Positions 1-11,850 are shown, counted from the stretch's first letter. The stretch is 64,000 bases of DNA from Aedes albopictus (GCF_035046485.1 NC_085137.1:254656733-254720732), one strand, 5' to 3'. The notes: generated from the sequence alone by a model not told the origin. Translations and numbers: made by a program.

Positions 1-458
1 TAGTTCTCTTCAAGTGTTGTTATAGTTACAAAGTTATACTTTGATTTAAGTTATTTATTAAAATTTTCTTTACCACAATAATTTATACAAACTTTTACCT
101 ATGATGCAATCTAAGAATGCAATACTTATTCTACATTACAGAACGGTAACGATCTCCGTTTTGCATGCGCGTTGAGTGAAAATGGCAAACACAGCTTGTT
201 GAATTTTCGGAATGCAAAAATTGTTGAAAAATTAATGAAAATCAACCTTGATTCGATCCAAAGTGTGCATAAGCAAGTTCCGTGTGATTGGTGTAACTGC
301 TGTGGATAATTTTCACGCGAAAAAGATCAATTCTTGGTAAGTAAACTGGCTTCCATTGATAGTGGATGCTGTGCAAGAAAAGTTGATATGTAAACAAAAT
401 GATCAAATTATTTTCTTACAATTTAAGGTGAAATCAACTGATATTAATATTGACAATT
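1..458. other. 5' flank of the first gene
   Basis: No supported coding region. The stretch probably holds the promoter and 5' untranslated region of the gene whose ATG is at 459. Several in-frame stops precede that ATG. A GTAAGT-like donor near 338 would allow a non-coding first exon, but I cannot prove it. Confidence 0.3.
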
Positions 459-2167
459 ATGCGCAGTAGAACAGAGCTAGTCACACACCAGCTGGAGGGA
501 TCCGATTTCGAAGATGAATCGGACTTTGAAGACTCCGAGGAAGATTGGCGGCCGGCTAAAGGGGAACAGGTAAGCAAACGCGGCACAGTGGTCCATATGT
601 GGTGTTCTGTTGAAACTAAATACATTTTAGAAACCTAAGAAAATAAAAACTGCTGGCCGCGGTCGAAAGTCTGCGGGAGGTAGCAAAAACGGGGGAAGTG
701 CCAAGCGCGGCCGTAGACAAAGTCGGAAGGTCAAAAAGCAGTCCAGCGACGAGGAGGAGCTCAGTGATGAGGACGTCTCGGAACCGGAGCCAACGCCTCC
801 GAAAAAATCGAGGAAATCGGTAAGGCCAAGTCGATTGCGCAAAACTTCAATTTTAATTCAAAACTTTTCTCAAATCATAGGCCAAAAGATCGGCGGACAT
901 GAATGCCTCCTCCGACGCTTACCAGAGTGCTTCCGAGGCTCCCCAGCCGACTGAGACCGTCGTGCTCAAATCAGAACCAACCACGTCCATGTACGGCAAT
1001 GTTGATATTTCACCGGCGCCCAAACCACAGCCACTCCAGCGCAAGGTCGCGACCCCGGTCAAGAGCTTCCCGGACAAGGGCGGTTATCTGAATCTGTTCA
1101 TCTTCAAGGGCGACCTCAAGGAAGGAATCGTCAACAGCACTCAGGTGTGTCTGTGGCGGCGAGATGGATCGAGCTTGCTGCAGAAATATCTTCGAGATAA
1201 AACCGTGCAATCCGAGTTGCCACAGTTCAACTCATCGATGGTGGTAAGTGTATTTATTTATTTTCTATTAGATATTGTCTCCAATCATATTGGAGCTCCG
1301 AAGGGTCAGGTTTTTGAGGACATAAACCTCCTCCAGTCCGGGGTTTAAAAGCTCGTTATAAGATAAACCTGCGCCGGGGTCCGTGGCGCAAGTGGTCACA
1401 TGTTTGCTTTATAAGCAGATGGTCATAGGTTCGATCCCAGTCTCGGCACTTTGGTCAGTTACTCTTTCCCCCTGAGAGCAGCCCTGACACTGACCCTCTG
1501 CTGAGCCCATGGCTCAAACGAACCCGGATACTTGAACATCGGCGAACGGCAACTCATAATGGATCCCCAATCGGACTGGAAAAAGGAACTACCAACAGCC
1601 ACACATCAACATCTTCTTTCTACCATGATAGGGTAGAAAGTGAAAGCAGCGCGAAAAACAACCAGTTCGATAATAGAACAACAGAATACATTTAGGCGCT
1701 GTACAAAACTGGAAGTGCAGCTGCCAATTGGGATCGCTCACGTGTAGTGCCCTAGTGAACAAAAGAGCTGTAAATTAGGTTAAGTGGTTAAGAATAAAAA
1801 AATAAATAAAACTGCCCGGGGCCTTCGGAAGCTGTTGCATAATTTTGATCTATTCCTGTTTCAGTACTCTTGCTGGGAAGACAAACGAGCCAACGAGTAT
1901 TTGGAAGTCAAAGTGCGGTGTCTGGAGCAGTCGAAGCAGATTCGCGTAGAACTGACCGACGTCGAAGAGTTGGAGGCCAAATCGAAGGATGAGTACGACA
2001 GCTATGTGGCGACCTATGGAACTCCCGTGCCGAGATCCAGCGCGGCCCAGCAGGACGATGACGACGACGAAGACTGTGATGAAGATGATATGGCAGCTGG
2101 AGAGGAAGATGGCGGCGAGGAGTTTGAAGAAGATGGCGAAAATGAGGAAGCGGCTCAAGAGGAATAA
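459..2167 (+). CDS. Acidic, basic-patch protein of unknown function, 4 exons, 321 aa
   Basis: I do not recognise the family. Exons are 459-569, 631-819, 881-1243 and 1865-2167. Every junction is GT/AG and phase 0, so the frame is continuous. Residues 1-37 are acidic (FEDESDFEDSEEDW). Residues 38-100 have Gly/Arg/Lys-rich basic patches followed by DEEELSDED and a PPKKSRKS stretch. Residues about 155-250 look folded (YLNLFIFKGDL, VCLWRRDGSSLLQKYL, CWEDKRANEYLEVKV). The C-terminus is a long Asp/Glu tail. This composition suggests a nuclear chromatin- or RNA-associated protein, which is inference. The start is the ATG at 459, since the only longer reading would need a TTG. Intron 3 is enlarged by a SINE. 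Confidence 0.75.
1378..1815 (+). mobile_element. tRNA-derived SINE in intron 3
   Basis: A polymerase III-type promoter is visible. An A box (TGGCGCAAGTGG) lies at 1384-1395 and a B box (GGTTCGATCCC) at 1428-1438, with spacing as in a tRNA gene. The body has no open frame, and an A-rich AATAAAA-type tail ends near 1815. It has no intact cloverleaf acceptor stem, so it is a SINE head and not a functional tRNA. It resembles the tRNA-related SINEs known from Aedes. The family name is not assigned. Confidence 0.65.
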
Positions 2168-2654
2168 GAAAGCAATCCGGTTTGTAGTGCTGCTGTCTCC
2201 CTATTCTAGCTGTTCTCTATATAAGTACTGATTGTGCTGAAATCACATCGAGTAGTAATGTGTAATAATTTGCGATAGCTCTACTAGCGCATAACCTAAT
2301 TTAATGGAATGAATGTGTGTTTCTTTCTAAGAAATGATAAACCAATTGCGAAAAATCTTTTTTCCTATCTCTTTTGTGGGTTCAAAGTAATTTTAGCATA
2401 CCAGTGTAATCGATAAAAGTATTCATTGTTTTAAATGGAAATATATCAACTATCGCAATATGCATATGAACTAAATAACTTGTGGAATATTAGTTACTTC
2501 GAAAACACCGAGAATTTTCATGGGCTACGGCGAGAATTTTAAAACCTAAAGAGTGTTCAATTTCAAGGCTCAAAACGTAACCGTATAACCTTTGCATGGA
2601 CTAACACCAATTGACAGCAGCATTTAAGTTATGCAGCTTCCGCCCCAAAACATC

Positions 2655-2758
2655 CCTTCCGGATGAAAAATCCAGATTTTGTCGGGAGTGGGATTCGATC
2701 CCAGGTCCGCTGCGCGATAGTCACGTGCTTTAACCATCACACCAGGTTCGCTCCTTTA
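2655..2758 (-). mobile_element. tRNA-derived SINE fragment
   Basis: Read on the minus strand, this has an A-box-like GTGATGGTTAAAGC followed by a B-box-like GGGATCGAATCCC at tRNA-like spacing. A short body follows and no coding potential is visible. This is a tRNA-like head without a full set of paired stems, so a SINE remnant is more likely than a tRNA gene. Confidence 0.5.
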
Positions 2759-2837
2759 AAAGTTTATAAATGAAAAGATAGCGTCACCGTAGCCTTGTGT
2801 TTTTGACGTAACTCTATACTGCTGTCACGGTATTAGT

Positions 2838-3345
2838 CCTTCTTCTTCTTCTTCTTCTTCTTCTTCTTCTTCTTCTTCTTCTTCTTCTTTATGGCTCTAC
2901 GTCCGCACTGGGACTTGGCCTGCCTCGCTTCAACGTAGTGTTTTTAGAGATCTTCCACAGTTATTGATTGAAGGGCATTCTTTGCCTGGAGGCGACGCGA
3001 TTGCCTAACCTCAAATCTACCTGTTCAACGAATGTAAATTCTTAAATTTTCTCAACAAACTGGCTTGTAATTTGTAGAAAATGACGAGAATTTTCGTTTC
3101 CGTCCATTTTCAATTTGATTCTGATCCTGAATCCTCTGCAAATTCATATTTTAGGGTCGTTGAACATTTTAAAAATGAGGTTACGAGACGCCATCCGATG
3201 CATTATTGTGAGGCAATGACAATGATAGGTACACTATGCCCAGGGAGTCGAGAAAATGTTCTCAACCGGAACGGGAATCGATCCCGGCGTTTCCGGATTG
3301 GCGATCCATAGACTTAACCACTCGGCTAACTGGAGAGACGGCGTT
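2838..3345 (-). mobile_element. tRNA-derived SINE with (GAA)n tail, interrupted
   Basis: On the minus strand the tRNA-like head is at about 3345-3262 (TAGCCGAGTGGTTAAG as A box, GGGATCGATTCCC as B box). The body runs through 'CTATGCCCAGGG' (plus strand, 3234-3245) and 'GGACTTGGCCTGCC'. It ends in a pure (GAA)n tail, seen as (TTC)n at 2838-2889. From experience this layout is a common mosquito SINE. About 200 bases in the middle (roughly 2995-3195) do not fit the body and are probably a later insertion or a diverged stretch. Confidence 0.55.
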
Positions 3346-3964
3346 AGCTCATATTCGATGGTGATTTTGTCTTGATGCGATGAGTAGCGGAAAAGTTGAC
3401 TATAATGGGAAAACGATGTTTTTATTCAATCTATCGTAGCATTTCCCCAAGTGCCCTAAACTGTTAGTTGACCTCGGGTTATCCTAGGCTGCTCTCTCAG
3501 CCACAACTACACCTAAGATCGCATTCAAATCGGACGCCTCAACAATATTGGTAATTGGAGAAACTTTAACAGTGACCCTCCAGCTTCCCAGCAGGCAACA
3601 TTGCCACGTATGGCGCCAAAGATAACACACAGTAATCATGGCTACATGTTTCACTGGAAATTTCAGTAATACCAGTAAGCAAAGAATTTCATTTGATGTG
3701 CCGTGCACTATCAGCTGAGATTTGTTATCGACTTTTCCATGAAAGCATGAGTTCCGAGCGTCGGAACTTGTGAGCACCAGAGCAATGTTTGGCTCCTTTC
3801 ACGTCGTCGACTCAATATTTAGACTGAATAAAACACTTGTTATGCAAATATTACTGTTTTATTATCTAATGATTGCGTTATTTATATCAGAATAAATTAC
3901 CTATAAGTATATCATCAATAATTGAGTGCCTAGCACATTTTCTAATACGGTAGATACACACAAC

Positions 3965-5772
3965 CTAATCTCCGTCATTAACCGTATCGATCTGCACCAT
4001 CGCCATGTTCCGGTTCCGTTCGGCGACGTGCCGCGCCTGGTGCCGATCCCGCTGCGGCAGTCGGGTAAACGTCCGGTCGCAAAATTGGCACGTGAACGGA
4101 TACTCCTCGCCGCGTTGATGCAGTTCTTGGTGTTTCTCGAGCAGCTTTCTCCGCCCGCTAGGGAAGCCCTTCCCGCAGACGTCACACCGTAACGGATACT
4201 CCCTGGGAGATCCATGGGTTAGTTCGTGTCGGCTTTTGTCCGCCAGCTGGGTGAATGCCCTCGGGCAGTATGCGCAGGTGTAGGGCTTCTCTTTGGTGTG
4301 CACACGCAGGTGGTTCTGGAGCGTATGCTTCCACTTGAACCGGCGCGAACATAGACTGCAATTGAAGGATTTCTCTTGGGAGTGGGCAGATTTCATGTGT
4401 GCGGTCAACTTGTGTTCACTTTGCAGTAATTTTCCGCATTCTTCGCATTGGACGGATTCCGTAGTTGGGGCTGGTCGCGAGACGGACTTTGCTTCAGATT
4501 GTCCGTGACTGGCCATGTGTTTAGTGAGGATCGACAGAGAACGAAATGATTTATCACATAGAGCACATTTGTGCGTCAGCGAGTAAGGAACCAACCGGTG
4601 TTGTTCCAGTCTGATTTGGGAAGGGAAAAGTTTGAAGCACACCTGGCATTCGAAAGGGTTGTCGCTGTCGGTCTGACGTCGGTACAGTTCGTGATGCATT
4701 TGCGAATGTTGCTTTAAGGAGTCGACCGATGTGAATTCTGCCGAACATCCGCAACACTTCCGGCTGTTCGTGGAACCTTCAATCTCTGTACGTTTCCTGA
4801 TCGCGCGACAGCCGCGCCGCTTCGTGGTAATTTGTTTCTTGTAGCTGTAGCCGAACTTTTGATGGAAGTTTAGTGTTTGCTTCTTGCTAAACCGTTTGAA
4901 GCAGATTTCGCACTCGAACGGTTTAGACGAATCGGGCTCTGTCCGGTCATCGATGTGAACCTGTGAGTGGAGCAACATCTCCTCGCTGTTGGAGCACATG
5001 GTTTCGCACGAACAGCATTGCATCTTCTCCGGGAACCCAACCGAGCTCAAGCGATCCTTGAAGGCATTCAACCGGTGCATCGAATCCAAATAGAGAATTC
5101 CGGAAAACATCTTATAGCATATGCTGCATTCGATGAGGTTGTCCGGCACCGGGCCACAGATTCCGCGGATCGATTTGTGGTACATCTGTGAATGCCTCAA
5201 CAGTTCCTCATGAGAATCAAAACTCTCAACGCACCCACAGCATTGCGTGTAGTTGGCTTCCTGACTCTCAGCTACCTGCGCCATTGAATCCACAATAATA
5301 AGGTCATCAACACAAGATGGGGAATCATCATGTTCCGACAACTGCACAACTTCATCTTCGCTTGCAATTTCCACATAAGCTGAATCTTGCTCAATTACTT
5401 CAATCATTTCGACCATTTCCGTTTCCTCGGTTGTTTCGAGCACATCCTTCCTGTCAACACTGGCTCGAAAGCTTAGGTCGGACTGCCTACAGTTAAATAT
5501 CATTTGCTCCAGCTTGCCGAGATCTGCGAAACAGGCACTACATGCCGATTGAGGCAAACCATCGTCTTCTTCAATCTGTAATTATCAAAATAGACAAAAA
5601 AAATCGGATGTCCCTGATTTGCACACTGCCTACAGAGCCACTGTTTTGTATCTACCTGAATTTCTGCAGTCCGAGCAATGATGTCTACAAATCTGTGCTG
5701 AGGATTGAAAAGCGAAAACATAAACCGGCCAGATACCGCGCAAATGCGACAAAGTTCACTAAATGTTGCCAT
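3965..5772 (-). CDS. ZAD-domain C2H2 zinc-finger transcription factor, 575 aa
   Basis: Two exons: 5772-5656 (39 codons) and 5575-3965, with an 80-bp GT/AG intron, phase 0. Splicing rebuilds a complete zinc-finger-associated domain. Cys8 and Cys11 (CRIC) come from exon 1 and Cys51 and Cys54 (CSAC) from exon 2. Four cysteines at this spacing bind one zinc and mediate dimerisation in this insect-expanded family. An acidic linker follows, then about 12 C2H2-type fingers. The last four (from FNCSLCSRRF on) are regular and joined by TKEKP-type linkers, and several early ones are degenerate and lack a final His. Expected role: sequence-specific DNA-binding regulator in the nucleus. The target is unknown. 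TTTATT near 3857 could be its poly(A) signal on the minus strand. Confidence 0.88.
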
Positions 5773-6209
5773 TAAAATGCATAAGAACTTTTATTATAAC
5801 AAAGAAAAATGTTTCACACAAATTCCAGCTACTCATAACTACAAAAACAACACTGTTGACAACTTACCTTATTTACCACCCCGTCCACCCACAAGTATAT
5901 AACAAAATAGTATACAAAACAAAAAAAACGGCATTCGCTTCTGGTGGACGGTAGACAAAATGAGCCAAAGTGCAAATGAGTTCAATGTCGCGGTATGTTT
6001 CAGTTCGACCTTTACGGCTGGCACCGCTTCCATGAAATCATCGCACAACGCACAGTGCCGTGACAGCGAACAGAATTTGTCCAATTTGTGTGTTGGACTT
6101 GGTTTGAAATTTATTCTCATGCACAATTGTATGTTAATAGTTATTTATGCAACGAGTTGCAAAATGATGATTTTTACAGCATGAGTCGTATTGTGAAATT
6201 ACTTCGAAG

Positions 6210-6290
6210 ATGAATTCCAAGGAAATTTGCTTGACCTGTTTTGGAATCGCCGTTCAATTCAAGGGGTGTTTGGTGTCCCTCTTTTTATAA
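6210..6290 (+). pseudogene. Short ORF resembling the start of a ZAD protein
   Basis: A 26-aa ORF beginning MNSKEICLTCFG ends in TAA. The Cys-x2-Cys start is like the first half of a ZAD domain, and the neighbouring gene is a ZAD factor oriented the other way. No second half was found in frame and no donor site is obvious. It may be a decayed duplicate or chance. The rest of 5773-6352 shows nothing else supportable. Confidence 0.15.
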
Positions 6291-6451
6291 AACGGCTACT
6301 TTGGAACGGCTATAAGTGACCGGTGGAATACAAGTACCGGTAAATCCACAATATGGTCCACTGCACGAACCCCAAGCAACACACATGTTATATAAGAGTT
6401 ACGACAGCGCAAGTTTTGGTTGTATAGAAGTTAATTTTACGTAATTCTAAC

Positions 6452-7079
6452 TGTTCGGAATCGGAAATAACTATTTTTTTGTAGCAGACATTTACGCGCA
6501 GCTCAAACTAGAAATATAATATGAAATTCAGTATACAGTAGGATTTTAAATTATCAATAATTCACTTACAAGAAATAGTTTTTTTCCAACCTCGCGCAAC
6601 GATTACAATATTCGGTCAATTTGTTTTGATTCTGATATAGAAAACGTATTAAGATTTCGAAATTATTTTCAATTATTTCTACTACTTTCTACTCACAGTT
6701 TGGTAAAACTAGTCCACCCTATGGCTATTTGCCAAGCCTTACTTCCCGATCATCGTTTACGTCGACCTATATTGAATGATTCCGATGACTATTTCACCAT
6801 GAAACATGTTGCTATTACGATAACTTACGGTTCTCACAAAATAGCACCACTCTCTAAGTATAACGCATTTAAAATCTAACAAATTTCCTGCAATTACCAA
6901 CTTCTTCACTTTCTCTATTTTTAATTGCATTGAGACGTATCTATTGTATTCATTACTCCCATGTAAACATCAACAACATATACCACTGCTATTGACTGGT
7001 CACGCGTAAGTTGCGGAACGGTAAGAAAATCTCTTCTCACTCGTGAGCGCAAATGGGATAGAGTTCTACGCCGTCAACA
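6452..7079 (-). repeat. 3' LTR of BEL element A
   Basis: 628-bp terminal repeat bounded by TG and CA. It carries the distal end of the coding region on the minus strand, as is common in BEL/Pao. Its partner is at 9972-13315. Confidence 0.9.
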
Positions 7080-7168
7080 TTCCCCAGCCCGTAAACTCCG
7101 GTAGCCGTTTCCCGGTTACTCCGGATTTACTACCAGTTCCATCCACGACAGTCTCGTTCTGCTCTGCT

Positions 7169-9934
7169 TCACGAATCCCTTCTCTGCATGTACGCTCTTT
7201 CGCTGGTCTCGTTCCGCCATCTGCAACAACAATAGTTTGCACTTCCGCTGCGAAAACCCTCCTTTGCAATTACATCCTGCTTTCTGTGCTTCCGTATTGA
7301 AAACGTCAATCCTTGCAATATATTTCCACTACGTCTGCCATATTGTACCGAGTTTGGACTCCTCGTCTCTTTGTCGCGGTTTTGTATTTCTGAAGTTCGG
7401 TTTCTACGTCTTCTCCAACTCACCTGATCCTCCACAGGTTTTGTTTTCGCCTCCTCTTTCTTCGCCTTGTGCTCTAACGACAACATATATGCAGTATCAA
7501 GACACTTCATTTCGTCATGATAACCGACAACATGAACATCGTAGGATTTTGCCCCACGGTTTGGGCCGTATATAGTCCACCCCAACGGTGATTCTACCGC
7601 TATTGGCTCCCCCGGTCCACCTAACCTTGCATCAATCGGTGCAATTGCATGCAGATTGTTCAATCCGATCAATATTCTTGGGCGGCATTCTTTATACGAC
7701 GTTACCGGAACATCCCGGAGATGTTCATACCGCTGCGCCATTTCCTGAACATCTAGCGACTGCTCAGGCAGCATTAGCTCTCCCACTGTACATACTTCAT
7801 TTATCAGCAAGGACTGCGTTCCTCCTTCTGCACAAATTTTTAGGCTGATTCGCCTGGAATCCTCCTCTACTCGGGCAACGTCTCCTGTCCAATTAATTTC
7901 AAGCGTTTGCCGAATACCTTCCGCGCCCAACTGGTCCGCCAAATGTTCTTCTATCATTGTAATTGATGACCCTTCATCCAGAAGCGCCAACGTTGATACA
8001 GACTGATCCCGAAAAGATAATGTTACAGGCAGAACACGAAACAGAATGCTGTTTTTCTGCTGAATGTGGGTATTGGTCACGACCCTTCCGTTTCCTACAT
8101 GCAGCAACGGATTGTGCCTCTCCGCACAACCCCCAATGGTACACCGCATTCTGAATCTGCACTCCATATTGCCGTGGTCATTCAGGCAAACAGAACAGAT
8201 CTTCAATTTCCGCACGAGCTCTACCCGATGCTCAGGCGCCATGTTTCGAAAATCCTGGCAATATCTCACTTGATGATCCGTTCGCCCACATACCCTACAA
8301 GTTTTTCGAATGGGTGCCATCACTTTTTGTTCATTAGCAATCGTAGCGCTGTGATTGTAGACCACACAACTCTCTTCGTTAGTGCTATTGACGAAACCGA
8401 AGTTTCCTGTCTTCGCTTCTGGCAGGAACTCAACGGAAACGTTTGCTTCACAGGCTTCAGTGACGATCTTCGACAGAAAATTTGATAAGGTACGGAGGGT
8501 TATCGTCTTCCTCTTTTTTTTGTACCGCACCCAGCTGCGCTTGTCGTTATCAGGAAGCTTATCCACAAGGTTCTGTATAAGCAACGGATTTACTAAGTGT
8601 TGCTTCAACCCAGCGGCCTCTAAATGTCCGCAGAGTTGTTCCACTGTTGTACCGAAAGGAATGAATGACGCCAGCTTATCAGCATCCGGCGGTTCCAACT
8701 TGTCAACATTCTCCAGATGACACTGTAGCAGTTGCTCCGGACGACCATACAGCTGCCTCAGCTTGGTAATCACCTTCGGAACCGTTTTCGGGAACAATAG
8801 TTGTCCTCGGACACTTTCCAGTGCTGACCCTTTCAGACACTCTTGCAGACGCACCAGATTCTCAACGTCGGTGAATCCACAAGCTTCGTTGGATGCCTCG
8901 TAGCAGCCGATAAACAGTGGCCACTCCTCTGGTTTGCCGGTGAACACGGGTAGCTTTTTTGTTATCCCGTTCCTCGCTGCCATTTGTGCCTTCGTCGGAG
9001 CACTCCGCTGCTGCCCCAGCCCGTTTGCGACTACTTTCTTCACGTTCGGCTTCAAATTCTTCTTCTTCTTCTTCACTTGCTCTTCTTCTTCTTCGGCTTC
9101 CGTTTCCTCTTCTTCGGTGTCTTCTGATTCTTCTCCGCTTTGTTCTTCCGAGTCGGATTCTTCTTCTTCTTCATCGGAGTCTTCTTCACTGTCTTCATCC
9201 TCTTCGCGACGCCGATCCATCTTCTCCTTAACCATCTTCGATTTCTCCAACTGCGTGGGTAACGTGACTTCCGGGTTTCTGAGAGGCGTTCCCAAAACTG
9301 TCTCCTTCTTCTGACTACCTTCCCCTTTCATCTGCAGCTGCTTCACTTCTTTCTGAACACTACACATCTTCACTTCAAACGTTTCCCGCATCTTTCTCAA
9401 CTTCTTCAGGTGATCCTTTTCGTCCGCTAATGCTTTGTCCATGAGCACCTGCTCCTCCTCACGCTGCTTCGCCCTAATCGCGTTCTCTAGCTTCATCTTC
9501 TTCTCCTTCAAAGCCATCTCCATTTCCATACGCTTCTCCATAATTATCATTTCGATTTCCATTTCCCTCTCTTTCCCCTGCTGTTCCTCCTCTAACTCCT
9601 TCAGTCGTTTTTCCAACTCGGAACCGGCATTATTTTCCGACCTGGCTGACTTAATGCTAGACCTATCTGACTCATCGCCTAACGCTTTATTTTTCTTACT
9701 ACTCTTCTTCTTCTTCTCCTTCTCAACCTTCCTCAGGTACTCACTGTACTGCTGCTGGCACTCGGTGGCCGGACAGAACCACTTTACTTCCTTCGTCGCT
9801 TCCTCCGTAGCACCTACACACCGCGTATGGAACCAGCGGTCACAGTTGTCGCACCCAATCATCTGCTCGTCCACTTCGGAAGTCGTTCCGCAGGCACCGC
9901 AGGCGGTCATCGTCAGCTCTCCAACACCCGGCAT
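7169..9934 (-). CDS. BEL/Pao Gag-protease with N-terminal PHD-type finger, 921 aa
   Basis: Starts at the ATG at 9934. Residues ~12-60 are a Cys4-His-Cys3 PHD-type finger (CGACG, then CDNCDRWFHTRC, then WFCP). Residues ~75-215 are a charged coiled coil, and ~235-300 a Glu/Asp/Ser-rich tract. The BEL Gag core (DUF1759 type) begins with KLPVFTGKPEEWPLF. Two zinc knuckles follow (CRVCGRTDHQVRYC and CSVCLNDHGNMEC). The aspartic protease has the motif LALLDEGSSITMI, with Glu in place of the usual second Asp. After a GWTIYG-like segment the frame runs into about 90 residues unlike pol. The RT, RNase H and integrase are therefore deleted or replaced. It probably makes particle protein only. Confidence 0.85.
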   Translation of the reverse strand: MPGVGELTMTACGACGTTSEVDEQMIGCDNCDRWFHTRCVGATEEATKEVKWFCPATECQQQYSEYLRKVEKEKKKKSSKKNKALGDESDRSSIKSARSENNAGSELEKRLKELEEEQQGKEREMEIEMIIMEKRMEMEMALKEKKMKLENAIRAKQREEEQVLMDKALADEKDHLKKLRKMRETFEVKMCSVQKEVKQLQMKGEGSQKKETVLGTPLRNPEVTLPTQLEKSKMVKEKMDRRREEDEDSEEDSDEEEEESDSEEQSGEESEDTEEEETEAEEEEEQVKKKKKNLKPNVKKVVANGLGQQRSAPTKAQMAARNGITKKLPVFTGKPEEWPLFIGCYEASNEACGFTDVENLVRLQECLKGSALESVRGQLLFPKTVPKVITKLRQLYGRPEQLLQCHLENVDKLEPPDADKLASFIPFGTTVEQLCGHLEAAGLKQHLVNPLLIQNLVDKLPDNDKRSWVRYKKKRKTITLRTLSNFLSKIVTEACEANVSVEFLPEAKTGNFGFVNSTNEESCVVYNHSATIANEQKVMAPIRKTCRVCGRTDHQVRYCQDFRNMAPEHRVELVRKLKICSVCLNDHGNMECRFRMRCTIGGCAERHNPLLHVGNGRVVTNTHIQQKNSILFRVLPVTLSFRDQSVSTLALLDEGSSITMIEEHLADQLGAEGIRQTLEINWTGDVARVEEDSRRISLKICAEGGTQSLLINEVCTVGELMLPEQSLDVQEMAQRYEHLRDVPVTSYKECRPRILIGLNNLHAIAPIDARLGGPGEPIAVESPLGWTIYGPNRGAKSYDVHVVGYHDEMKCLDTAYMLSLEHKAKKEEAKTKPVEDQVSWRRRRNRTSEIQNRDKETRSPNSVQYGRRSGNILQGLTFSIRKHRKQDVIAKEGFRSGSANYCCCRWRNETSERAYMQRRDS

Positions 9935-11066
9935 CGCTTTTGAGGTTATATCCGCTATTTCTTTTTGAGTTTGTTCGGAATCGGAAATAACTATTTTTTT
10001 GTAGCAGACATTTACGCGCAGCTCAAACTAGAAATATAATTTGAAATTCAGTATACAGTAGGATTTTAAATTATCAATAATTCACTTACAAGAAATAGTT
10101 TTTTTCCAACCTCGCGCAACGATTACAATATTCGGTCAATTTGTTTTGATTCTGATATAGAAAACGTATTAAGATTTCGAAATTATTTTCAATTATTTCT
10201 ACTACTTTCTACTCACAGTTTGGTAAAACTAGTCCACCCTATGGCGATTTGCCAAGCCTTACTTCCCGATCATCGTTTACGTCGACCTATATTGAATGAT
10301 TCCGATGACTATTTCACCATAAAACATGTTGCTATTACGATAACTTACGGTTCTCACAAAATAGCACCACTCTCTAAGTATAACGCATTTAAAATCTAAC
10401 AAATTTCCTGCAATTAGGGTAGCGCACCCAGAAATCGCCCAGTTTATGCGTGAATTTGTCTTTCACAGCATAAAAATCATACTTCTAGGGCAAGTCAATC
10501 TCATATTTTTCCGATAATATGTAAAAACGCATGTATTCTTTATATTACGGAACAAAAAATACAAGCAATGTCGTGTAATCCTTATTAAATGGTTTAATTA
10601 AAACGATCTCAAGGTCCCTGATTTCGACCCCCTTGATCCTATTTTCGCCCACCATTGGAACCAGTTTTCGCCCACTTTGATTTTTTTTGTTTTAACATAC
10701 ATTATATGTTTTGTTGCGTAAGATAATGGCATTTCTATGCAGGAAAACCAAAATATGAATGTATGCCGTCAAAATTATTTACCTATTATGTTGCCTGATG
10801 AAAAATGCACCATAAATAGTCGGCAAGGTACCCACATGACAAAAATGCTCATATTTTCGTCAATTTCCCATTTTTTAAATCAAATTTCACCTTATTCGCT
10901 TCAGACATTTTTCTTCCATTGAACAGTTACCAAAATGAACCGGTGAAGAAATCTTTTTTTAAATAGAGCACAATCGATGGTTTACTAGATCAGAAGTAGT
11001 GAGCTGAATTTTGTTTTATTGTATTCTCCATGTCTTGCCTCTTACACCACACAGTGACCTGGTTTC

Positions 11067-11850
11067 ATTTTAATTTGGCCGAATGCTATTTAGCCGAACG
11101 GGTAATTTGGCCGAATGCCGTTTGGCCGAAAAAGAAACTACGACCTTGAGTGATAATGTCACTGTTTTCACTTTCAGTAAAATTCGAAAGAACAGAAAAG
11201 ACGGAAAAAACTCTGTCGAAATTATTTACGATTTCAACGCCTACTAATCCCTTAAACGGTAAAACTAAAAAGAATAGCGAATGATTCGAAGAAGGAAATA
11301 TTTCTGATTATCATATTGGACACCTCCCACGCGTTACATTTTGCGCGAGAATAAAACTTTTGCTTAAAAAGTTGTTATGATATTAACAACATGCTAACCA
11401 GCACATTAATGCGATCAGATTTGACTAGAAGATTTAATTTATGCTTTGGGAATTGTATCTTTTAACTTCGGAAGAAAATAAGAAATACGGCGTAGCGGAA
11501 TACCAACGCACAAAAAAAATACAAATTTTGACTGAACGGCAATAAATTTGCTACTTTCTCGAAACAGTTTCTTAAGTTTCGAATACGAGAAGAATAGAAG
11601 TAATTGTGTTCATTTTGATGCAAAAAGACACAAAATCGACAGCAGGAGCCCGGAAATATCGTTTAATGAAGTTGAAAAACCGCGGTGTTTAAGTACGTGG
11701 GATGTGTCATTATTGCTAACTAGATCTAGAATGTTATCCAAAGTTTTTCTGCGTCTCTAAAATCTGTTGATCATAACTCGTTCAAACGGCATTTGGCTAA
11801 ACGACCCTTTTGGCCAGATGACTTTCCGCAAAATGGCATTCGGTCAAACT
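11067..11850. mobile_element. Nested element with TTGGCCGAATGC-type inverted ends
   Basis: Left end: repeated TTTGGCCGAATGC units at 11067-11130. Right end: inverted, diverged units at 11783-11853 (CATTTGGCTAAACG, GGCATTCGGTC). The array-like, imperfect termini are typical of a decayed MITE family. No coding potential. Similar TTTGGCATAA units occur at 63758-63840. Confidence 0.45.

Noticed and set aside
1378..1445. Possible tRNA gene with A and B boxes
   Set aside because: No paired acceptor stem or CCA-side discriminator context, and the sequence continues into a SINE body with an A-rich tail.
3255..3345. Possible tRNA gene on the minus strand
   Set aside because: Good A and B boxes, but embedded in a SINE body ending in (GAA)n.
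3484..3777. 97-codon minus-strand ORF
   Set aside because: The reading is open but matches no family I know, no splice sites support it, and neighbouring DNA is repeat-derived. A chance ORF or retroelement scrap is more likely.
5869..6126. Minus-strand ORF with HCALCDDFMEAVPAV, resembling the second half of a ZAD domain
   Set aside because: Only one Cys-x2-Cys pair, no partner half on the same strand, and no following zinc fingers. The resemblance is too weak.
8934..9968. Ser/Phe-rich plus-strand ORFs (126 and 177 codons)
   Set aside because: They are the complement of the Glu/Lys-rich Gag coiled coil on the minus strand and have no independent support.
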